Origin: Leptospira weilii serovar Ranarum str. ICFT
Lineage (GTDB): Bacteria; Spirochaetota; Leptospiria; Leptospirales; Leptospiraceae
Assembly (NCBI RefSeq): GCF_000332415.1
Contig: NZ_AOHC02000003.1
Coordinates: 1 to 10,862, forward strand
Direction of reading: 5' to 3'
Length of the DNA: 10,862 nt
A program made the translations under genes and the position numbers. Positions 1 through 10,862 of this stretch are shown piece by piece. The notes under the pieces are model-generated. The model was not told where the DNA came from, searched no databases, and saw nothing but the letters and a program-made list of their open reading frames with translations. Every line of letters begins with the position of its first letter. Position 1 is the first letter of the stretch.

Positions 1-33
1 ACCACACCTAGTATAAATACGAATTTGGGTTAG
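1..33 (+). pseudogene. Possible 3' stub of a truncated TIGR04388-like gene
   Basis: Read in frame 1, the first bases encode TTPSINTNLG followed by a TAG stop at 31-33. The five residues TPSIN and all 15 bases encoding them (4-18) recur in inverted orientation at the right edge, where they lie in the open frame of the giant TIGR04388-like gene. I infer that the DNA to the left of the window carries a second, inward-facing 5' region of the same family, cut off here after five divergent codons. Only about 10 codons are visible, so this may instead be a shared short repeat or a contig-end effect. Confidence is low. Confidence 0.3.
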
Positions 34-57
34 TCAATTCTTTTGCTTCTTTTACAC

Positions 58-190
58 CTAGATATAGTCGCCGTCAATCAAGCCGTTTTTCTTTTCAACA
101 ATGTTAGGCTTCACCAACATTTAGGTTTTTTAACTCCTGAATTCGTTCATCGAGCATCATGATTTCTGTCAACCTGATTTTATGACTTTA
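58..190 (-). pseudogene. Possible frameshifted 3' remnant of an unknown gene
   Basis: On the minus strand one frame runs through MMLDERIQELKNLNVGEA (104-160) and then stops. A single-base shift continues with PNIVEKKNGLIDGDYI and a stop at 58-60. The joined sequence looks like the charged C-terminal end of a protein with one indel. No ribosome-binding site precedes the methionines and the frame is closed again by a stop about 40 bases upstream, so no intact gene is possible. I do not recognise the family. It could be chance coding in an intergenic region. Confidence 0.2.
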
Positions 191-194
191 CACC

Positions 195-236
<42 letters not shown>

Positions 237-240
237 GAAA

Positions 241-702
<462 letters not shown>

Positions 703-1004
703 ACAGGCTTTCCATCAAAGGGTGAATCGTCATTTGCGTATGCAAGAGGAAATAAGTTATTTATTACTGATGGTTCAAAACATTCGTAAAGATCATCCTA
801 AAATGTCCGTCAGAAAGATCTATCGAATGATGTGCCCTAAAACGATAGGTAGGGACCGTTTTGAGGCATTCTGCTTTGAACGCGGTTTCCAGGTAGTCGT
901 TTCTAAGAATTACAGAAAGACTACAAATAGTTTGGGTGTTACGAGATTCCCAAACCTTGTTATTGGATTAAAAATTTCGAGACCGAATCAGGTTTGGGTG
1001 AGTG

Positions 1005-1133
1005 ACGTTTTAGGAATTAGTGGCTAGGGATTAGGAATTAGTTACATTTTCCTAATAGAGAGATCGGACTTTAACAAAGTGTAATTTTCCTATTCTGCAA
1101 ATCACCTATCAACTAATCCCTAAAACCTAAAAC

Positions 1134-1135
<2 letters not shown>
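1005..1135. repeat. Heptamer-bracketed repeat element, copy A
   Basis: A 131-bp element interrupts OrfB. It begins ACGTTTTAGG (1005-1014) and ends with its exact reverse complement CCTAAAACGT (1126-1135). The left arm is a tract of 7-base units of the TTAGGAA/CTAGGGA type. The right arm (from about 1104) has the inverted 7-base units (CACCTAT, CAACTAA, TCCCTAA, AACCTAA). Between them lies a core of about 60 bp (1046-1105) that is clearly similar to the core of copy B. No ORF is present. Whether it moves on its own is unknown; its ends lack a transposase, so any mobility would be in trans. Confidence 0.75.
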
Positions 1136-1438
<303 letters not shown>

Positions 1439-1440
<2 letters not shown>

Positions 1441-1566
1441 GTTCTAGGAGTTAGGAATTAGTTGATAGGGGTTAGTTACTTTTTCCTAATAGAGCGATCA
1501 GGCTTTAACAAAGGTTGATTTTTCTATTTCTGCAATCACCTAACGCCTAATTCCTAGTGACTAACC
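1439..1566. repeat. Heptamer-bracketed repeat element, copy B
   Basis: This is a second copy of the element at 1005-1135 in the same orientation, cutting off the OrfB C-terminus. The left arm starts ACGTTCTAGGAG and continues in 7-base units. The core (about 1479-1540) shares TTTCCTAATAGAG, GATC, CTTTAACAAAG and CTGCAA with copy A, differing by small indels and substitutions. The right arm (1537-1566) has units CACCTAA, CGCCTAA, TTCCTAG, TGACTAA. Both copies begin directly at ACGT in the host gene. The right boundary is uncertain because another heptamer-bearing segment follows at once. Confidence 0.7.
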
Positions 1567-1600
1567 TGCCTATTCAGAAAAGCTCCTAACGCCTAGCGAC
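1567..1600. repeat. Extra right-arm module (ATTCAGAAAA box plus heptamers)
   Basis: Directly after copy B, TATTCAGAAAAGCTCCTAAC followed by GCCTAGCGAC repeats the right-arm pattern once more. A similar box, ATTCAGAAAA at 1751-1760, precedes the long heptamer array, and related boxes (TATTCTGCAAATC, TATTTCTGCAATC) precede the right arms of copies A and B. Four occurrences in under 700 bases suggest that this box is a fixed companion of the heptamer tracts. Confidence 0.5.
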
Positions 1601-1636
1601 TTGAAACCCCCGGACCCAATCTCGTTAAAACACAAT

Positions 1637-1737
1637 AGAGTTGTTGAAAAATTCAATAGTCGCGATTCACAAAACTGCTTCAATTGTCCGTTTCAATGAA
1701 ACAGAAACAAATGGAGAATTAATTTTTCAACAATTCT
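1637..1737. repeat. MITE-like inverted repeat, 101 bp
   Basis: AGAGTTGTTGAAAAATT (1637-1653) is matched in inverted orientation by AATTTTTCAACAATTCT (1721-1737), 16 of 17 positions. The interior has no ORF and contains a small hairpin (GTTTC-AAT-GAAAC). Terminal repeats of this length around a non-coding interior of under 100 bp fit a miniature element mobilised by a transposase elsewhere, or the deleted relic of an insertion sequence. Both sides have AAT next to the repeat, which could be a 3-bp target duplication. Confidence 0.5.
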
Positions 1738-1762
1738 AATGAAATCTGTAATTCAGAAAATC

Positions 1763-1902
1763 TTCTAACCCCTAACTTCTAACCCCTAACTCCTAACCCC
1801 TAACTCCTAACCCCTAACTCCTAACTCCTAATCCCTAATCCCTAACTCCTAATCCCTAATCCCTAATCCCTAATCCCTAATCCCTAACCACTAGTTCCTA
1901 AT
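1763..1902. repeat. Telomere-like heptamer array, 20 units
   Basis: Twenty consecutive 7-base units of consensus YCCTAAY run without a break. The first half alternates CCCTAAC and TCCTAAC or TTCTAAC, making a 14-bp higher-order period. The second half is mostly CCCTAAT, including five identical units in a row. The last two units are more degenerate (CACTAGT, TCCTAAT). Read on the minus strand the units are ATTAGGG or GTTAGGG, so this strand and any minus-strand transcript satisfy the G3-N4-G3 rule for a G-quadruplex. One base separates the array from the stop codon of the minus-strand gene at 1904. There are no spacers, so it is not a CRISPR. Confidence 0.9.
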
Positions 1903-1903
1903 T

Positions 1904-2113
1904 TTACTTGGGAAGATAGGGAAGTAATTCCTTAATCCGCTCCAAATCTTCAGGCAACATCTGAACTTTCACAAGGGCTTCTTTTTCCGGATCAAAGTAA
2001 ACACAAGATACGGTCGGGCTCCAAACAACTTCCACATACATCATACGAGGTGTTACTTTGTTCTTTACCGCTTCCCCTAACTCAAAACCTTTTTTAATAC
2101 CGTTTTCTTTCAT
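1904..2113 (-). CDS. Small DUF2158/YodC-like protein
   Basis: A 69-residue acidic protein without signal peptide or membrane segment, so presumably cytoplasmic. The pattern FELGEAVKNK, then MYVEVVWSPTVSCVYFDPEKE, then VQMLPEDLERI follows the layout of small DUF2158 (YodC-like) proteins, in which a GDxV start is followed by VxCxWFD and a C-terminal leucine helix. No biochemical role is established for that family. The ATG at 2111-2113 is preceded by GGTGA (2118-2122) four bases away, a usable ribosome-binding site; no alternative ATG, GTG or TTG exists upstream before the in-frame stop at 2153-2155. The gene stands alone between transposon debris, its stop lies one base from the heptamer array, and a dyad site lies about 95 bases upstream. 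The family call is moderate. Confidence 0.65.
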   Translation of the reverse strand: MKENGIKKGFELGEAVKNKVTPRMMYVEVVWSPTVSCVYFDPEKEALVKVQMLPEDLERIKELLPYLPK

Positions 2114-2207
2114 TCTTTCACCAACTTCAAAAGCGATTCCCTCGCCGTTCTTCTAAAAGAAAGTTATCATTATGTTCCATATTACAAAAAATACTTCCAA
2201 AATTCAT

Positions 2208-2240
2208 TTGTGATTTATATATGTCAACATATTCACAAAT
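2208..2240. promoter_or_regulatory. Dyad site TTTGTGA-N19-TCACAAA (copy 1)
   Basis: Outer half-sites TTTGTGA and TCACAAA are perfect reverse complements separated by 19 bases. The 33-bp site matches the copy at 2491-2523 at 27 positions with the same spacing. It lies about 95 bases upstream of the minus-strand DUF2158-like start, suitable for an operator or activator site. It could equally be a terminal sequence of a mobile element. Confidence 0.45.
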
Positions 2241-2490
2241 TGAAAACAGAAAATCAAAAAACAATTCTTCGTCCACTCAATTTTTGAGAATTTATAAAAA
2301 AGATACAAACCTCTCACCAATGAGGCGAAGTTACCTCGTTTACTCCCTGACTACATTAAGGAATTTCTAACTCTAACCATCGATTTTACAGGTTCTTTAC
2401 TTTCCGTTTCATCCGTCGGTTGTCTTACAAATTCTCAAATCTCTCGACTAAAATACGCACTTTTTTAAACACCTAGTATAATTTCACTCT

Positions 2491-2523
2491 TTTGTGATTC
2501 ATATATTCCGATATATTCACAGA
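2491..2523. promoter_or_regulatory. Dyad site TTTGTGA-N19-TCACAGA (copy 2)
   Basis: This is the second copy of the dyad, ending 7 bases before the ATG of the transposase at 2531. The position overlaps the ribosome-binding region, so a bound protein would block expression. It could be an autoregulatory transposase-binding site or part of the element's left end. The half-site spacing (19 bases) is too wide for a CRP site (TGTGA-N6-TCACA). Confidence 0.45.
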
Positions 2524-2530
2524 TACAAAT

Positions 2531-3923
2531 ATGAAAACCCGAATCGTTTCTTCGTCTACGACAAGTTCTACTGAACATACAAAAAGCAGGAATTCATATG
2601 ATACGGCTTGGAAATTCATACTAGGTGTCGCTAACGGAAACGTATCCGATCAAGAACTCAAAAAAATACCCAAATCAACAGCTCACTCTCTCAAAAAAAA
2701 GGACCCGAATTCCTTTCGTAACGTCTACGGGTTTCGGTTTAACGGGCTGGAGCCGAATCTTCAAAGAGAAGCTAACTCCCTTTCCGTCCGCTTGGAAAAC
2801 TCTCTTACCCTTCGAAAAGGTATCATCGCTCTTGCAAAAATCAAACTATGTCTTCTTCAAATCAAATCTCTTCCGAAAAAGATGAGAAACTCCGTTCAAG
2901 TTATACTAGATTGTTCGTACGATTCAAAGAGTTGAAAAACAAATCGGTTTTAAAAGAGCTTTAAGGAAGTTTCATATTTCCAAATCCACTTTTCACAGTT
3001 GGGCTTTCCAAGTTCGGTTTCAATGCAGTAGTTCCTTGGAAAATCTTTGTTACAAAAGATTCATCGGGCAGATCTCAAAAAAGGAAATCGATACTTTAAA
3101 AAACCTTCTGTTAGAAAAGGCCGTTTTGTTTTGGCCGCTTTCTTCCATTTGGGGATATGCTAGAAAGAACGATATTCTTCATTGTAGTTTGTCTTCCTTT
3201 TACAAATGGGTTAGAGTGGTTCGTCCCGAACTCTTTTCAAACAAGTTTAAAAAGTTAAGGAAAGAAGGTTTTAATACTTCGCGTCCCAATGAAGTTTGGC
3301 ATTGTGATGTGACTCAGTTTGTTACCAAAGACAACATCAAATCCCATATCTATATCTTAATCGATAACTTCTCTAAGATGATTTTAGGGTTTAAAGTCGC
3401 TGATTCCGTTGACAGTTCCGTTTGTGCTTCTTTAGTCAAGGAAGCCGTTTTCAAGTATCAAACTTCTTTTTCTAAATTGACCTTACCCGATCTTTTTCCT
3501 TTAATCAATTTGAATCTCTCCAAAGAATCTTCTTTCGTTCATTTGATGACAGACGGTGGCCCGGAAAATCAAGGTGAATTAGAAAAAGTCATTTTTGAAA
3601 ACAATCTGCCGATCAACAAAATCACCGCAGGGAAAGACGTTTCTTTTTCCAACAGTCCCATTGAGGCCATCAACAAAATTACGAAATACCAATGTCTTTA
3701 TCGTCAAGAAATTAAAAACAGAGAAGAACTATTAAAAAAACTGAATGAATGGATTCCCATCTACAACCAAGAAAGGCCAAACAGAGCAGGGCGATATCTT
3801 CTCACACCGGCAGAAATTTATCAAGGTCATTCCGTTGATTCAGAGTTATTGAAAAAACAATCCAAAGAAGCTAAAAAACTTAGATACGATGCAAACAGAG
3901 TCGCCTCCTGCGGAGTTTGTTAG
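2531..3923 (+). pseudogene. DDE integrase-type transposase, frameshifted
   Basis: Two overlapping frames together encode one transposase of about 460 residues. The first (2531-2935, 134 residues) has an HTH-like N-terminus (AWKFILGVANGNVSDQELKK). The second is open from 2910 to 3923; its upstream part reads RVEKQIGFKRALRKFHISKS, so the TTG at 3036 is not a natural start. Counting from that TTG, the rve domain has Asp91 (NEVWHCDVTQF), Asp173 (LMTDGGPEN) and Glu210 (SNSPIEAINK), with 36 residues between the last two, a complete DDE triad. The join lies near 2922-2935, where adding one base restores DSK-RVEKQ. The shift is +1, unlike the -1 slippage typical of IS3 elements, so I favour a mutation. 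A third-frame ORF (2848-2964) overlaps the break. The insertion-sequence family is uncertain. Confidence 0.75.
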
Positions 3924-4000
3924 TTTTTACCCCGGGTCCTCCGAAAATAGTTTAGCTTTTGATAATAGGACCGTTTTCTGTTTTACAGTCCTGCTAATTT

Positions 4001-4030
4001 CATATCGGTTCACTATTGTGAACCGATATG
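4001..4030. repeat. Perfect 13-bp-stem palindrome
   Basis: CATATCGGTTCAC (4001-4013) and GTGAACCGATATG (4018-4030) are exact reverse complements around the loop TATT. No T run follows on either strand, so it is not a typical intrinsic terminator. It lies at the junction between the downstream flank of the transposase and the start of recognisable sequence of the next integrase stub. That position suggests an insertion-sequence end, a resolution or target site, or a recombination scar. Confidence 0.7.
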
Positions 4031-4031
4031 T

Positions 4032-4358
4032 CCAGTTTTCACTTGGAATGTGCTAAGGTTGGGAATCAAGCACAAAAAGACAACTCGCTATTCTCCTTGG
4101 CAAAATTGCTATGCTGAACGCTGGATTAAGACTTGCCGCAATGAGTTTTTGGACTTCTTCATTCCAATCAACCAATACCATCTCGAGAAAAATCTAACTG
4201 AGTTCATTCATTTTTACAATCATCATCGAACTCATCTCGCTCTAAACAAAGACAGTCCCGTACCTTCTCCGATTCTGAAACGACCCACCGACGGTTCGGC
4301 GAAGCTTGTTGCTACTCCAATCCTCGGTGGATTGTATCATATATTTCGCGACCCATAG
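4032..4358 (+). pseudogene. C-terminal stub of an integrase-core transposase
   Basis: Only the last third of an rve-type transposase remains. The segment [23 protein letters not shown] carries the catalytic Glu in the AERW motif. It is followed by [19 protein letters not shown] and the conserved tail [11 protein letters not shown], a pattern familiar from integrase-catalytic-region proteins with SPWQNxxxERW and GGLHHxY signatures. This is a different group from both other transposases in the window. The two upstream catalytic Asp residues are missing. Recognisable similarity begins right after the palindrome at 4001-4030. The TTG at 4050 is only the first possible start in the frame and is not a real initiation site. 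The stub overlaps a 7-bp inverted repeat (ATTTCGC at 4343-4349, GCGAAAT at 4362-4368) that might mark its original end. Confidence 0.75.
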
Positions 4359-4589
4359 GAAGCGAAATTTGAGTTTACCTTCTTACGAAAAAGTCGCATA
4401 ACCCGAATTAGCTGTAATTTCTGAAATTCACTTTCGAGTGAGTAGGGATGCCTATGTCCTGATCCTTCTTTGATTGTTAAAATCTGATTCAAAAAATGGT
4501 AAATTACTTTTTTTGAAAGTCCTTTCGAAGCAAAAACAGAGCCAAAGTTACACCAGCGCTCTGTTATATTTGCAAAAGCCTCTGTCATT

Positions 4590-5294
4590 TTAATTTATGC
4601 GAGGCTCAATATATTCTACGCAGCAATTCGTTTCTTTAAAATAAGAACCGTTTTCTTTTAAAATTTTATATAACTCCATTTTGCCAGACGGAACACCATC
4701 AACATCTCCAAAAGGTGAAGTTAGGATCTTTAGCTCGTTTGTATTGATGATTTCAAATTTTAAATATTCCTTTTTATCTTTTACCAATGAACAAATTGAG
4801 TTATTGCAAGTTAATATTGAATTATGAAAATCGTATTTAATAGACATATTAGGATTTAAAACTATATTATATTTTCCGTCATACAGGCTATTTGCCATTA
4901 TTTGAATCTGATCTTCATCTTGCCATTCAACGATGTCGGTGATTGTCCAATTTCCAGTTAGATATTCCTGATTCTGAATCTTTTCTTTTATCATCTCAGG
5001 TAATTCTAAATAGCCACCGTATGCCCACCCTTTGTATTTTCCATATTCTATATATACCCATTTGGATGATACTGTTGTGCCATCATTTTTAAAGACTTCA
5101 GACTTATCTGATTTAATCAAAATAACTGAAGACATGTGTGGTATTCTAAGTATACTTTTGCCCTGAGAATTCGGAGTTTCATATAAGATAACGCCTGAGA
5201 CGGGCAATACTAATGCCTTGACAACTTTCTCTTTGCGGCATTCGCAAAGAGAAAGAATCAGGATCAAGATTCCTATAAATCGAACACTTGACAT
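4590..5294 (-). CDS. SH3-like-domain lipoprotein, candidate immunity protein
   Basis: A 234-residue exported lipoprotein. Residues 1-16 form a signal peptide with a hydrophobic core (FIGILILILSL) ending in the lipobox LSLC, which predicts acylation at Cys17; spirochaete lipoboxes are loose, so this is acceptable. Residues about 28-95 (ALVLPVSGVILYETPNSQGK through KWVYIEYGKYKGWAYGGYLE) match a bacterial SH3 domain, the fold often used to bind peptidoglycan. The C-terminal 130 residues are unrecognised and have several Cys. I chose the ATG at 5292-5294 because GAGGTGG lies 11 bases upstream; a GTG at 5307-5309 would have no such site and would place five residues before the signal peptide. It is 54 bp downstream of the M23-tipped giant on the same strand, so co-transcription is likely. 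A role as periplasmic immunity or as a cell-wall-binding partner is inferred. The DNA is much more AT-rich than the giant's trunk. Confidence 0.8.
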   Translation of the reverse strand: MSSVRFIGILILILSLCECRKEKVVKALVLPVSGVILYETPNSQGKSILRIPHMSSVILIKSDKSEVFKNDGTTVSSKWVYIEYGKYKGWAYGGYLELPEMIKEKIQNQEYLTGNWTITDIVEWQDEDQIQIMANSLYDGKYNIVLNPNMSIKYDFHNSILTCNNSICSLVKDKKEYLKFEIINTNELKILTSPFGDVDGVPSGKMELYKILKENGSYFKETNCCVEYIEPRIN

Positions 5295-5305
5295 ATAATC
5301 GGAAA

Positions 5306-5312
5306 CCACCTC
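5306..5312 (-). promoter_or_regulatory. Ribosome-binding site deciding the lipoprotein start
   Basis: GAGGTGG on the minus strand lies 11 bases before the ATG at 5292-5294. The spacing is slightly long. The competing GTG at 5307-5309 lies inside this sequence, which argues against its use. Confidence 0.55.
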
Positions 5313-5348
5313 TATATTTCGTAATGTAACTTATTCGCTATATAATTA

Positions 5349-10862
<5,514 letters not shown>

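Larger units (their letters stand above)
2114..2530. other. Intergenic region with twin dyad sites
   Basis: This 417-base AT-rich stretch between the DUF2158-like gene and the transposase has no convincing gene. It holds two similar 33-bp dyad sites (2208-2240 and 2491-2523, listed separately) and one further copy of the 13-mer ACACCTAGTATAA (2469-2481), which also occurs at the left window edge. Promoters for the two divergent flanking genes must lie here, but I cannot place a -35/-10 pair with confidence. Confidence 0.6.

Noticed and set aside
1763..1902. CRISPR array or eukaryotic telomere contamination
   Set aside because: Units are 7 bp with no spacers, which excludes CRISPR. The array is flanked on both sides by bacterial genes and related heptamer tracts, which argues against contamination.
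2208..2240. CRP-type binding site
   Set aside because: The TGTGA and TCACA halves are 19 bases apart rather than the 6 of CRP sites.
3935..3972. Intrinsic terminator after the transposase (GGTCCT and AGGACC)
   Set aside because: The stem is only 6 bp with a loop of about 26 bases, and the following T-rich stretch is interrupted, so it is too weak to call.
4337..4588. Minus-strand 83-codon open frame just downstream of the lipoprotein (MTEAFANITERW)
   Set aside because: It starts one base after the lipoprotein stop, so coupling is conceivable. But it has no recognisable domain and its end overlaps the plus-strand integrase stub and a short inverted repeat. I see it as chance in the 4359-4589 intergenic stretch.
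5307..5309. GTG start for the lipoprotein
   Set aside because: It lies within the GAGGTGG ribosome-binding sequence of the better ATG at 5292-5294 and would put five extra residues before the signal peptide.

Overview
The window looks like spirochaete DNA of the genus Leptospira, probably the pathogenic clade. The evidence is a very long minus-strand gene of the Leptospira-restricted TIGR04388 type, an IS3-family element resembling IS1500, AT-rich intergenic DNA with long T and A runs, and a lipoprotein with a loose spirochaete lipobox. The genus call is by recognition; no search was run.

Layout. Bases 1-240 hold only fragments. From 241 to about 1440 lies a dead IS3-family transposase on the plus strand, hit by an A-tract indel and interrupted twice by a short repeat element (about 1005-1135 and 1439-1566). 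Each copy has a shared core of about 60 bp bracketed by oppositely oriented heptamer tracts (NNCCTAA). A MITE-like inverted repeat (1637-1737) and an uninterrupted 20-unit telomere-like heptamer array (1763-1902) follow. The array abuts the stop codon of a small minus-strand DUF2158/YodC-like gene (1904-2113). Bases 2114-2530 carry two copies of a 33-bp dyad site. A frameshifted DDE transposase (2531-3923), a perfect 13-bp-stem palindrome (4001-4030) and the C-terminal stub of a third integrase (about 4032-4358) complete the mobile-element debris.

From 4590 to the right edge, two minus-strand genes are probably one transcription unit: the TIGR04388-like giant (5349 to the edge, 5' end outside the window) with an intact C-terminal M23 peptidase domain, then a lipoprotein with a bacterial SH3-like domain 54 bp downstream. 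Base composition changes inside the giant gene near 5820. The trunk is roughly 50-55% GC in the lines counted, the M23 tip roughly 32-40%, and the lipoprotein roughly 22-40%. A long trunk, a hydrophobic glycine-zipper segment, a compositionally distinct cell-wall-hydrolase tip and an adjacent exported small gene together match a polymorphic toxin with a periplasmic immunity lipoprotein. That is an inference, but it is the most exciting reading of the window.

The first and last bases carry the same 15-mer in inverted orientation, and both copies can be read in frame as TPSIN. On the right this lies inside the giant gene; on the left it is followed five codons later by a stop. Two inward-facing paralogous 5' regions flanking the window would explain this and could allow inversion or tip exchange, though a contig-edge artefact is also possible.
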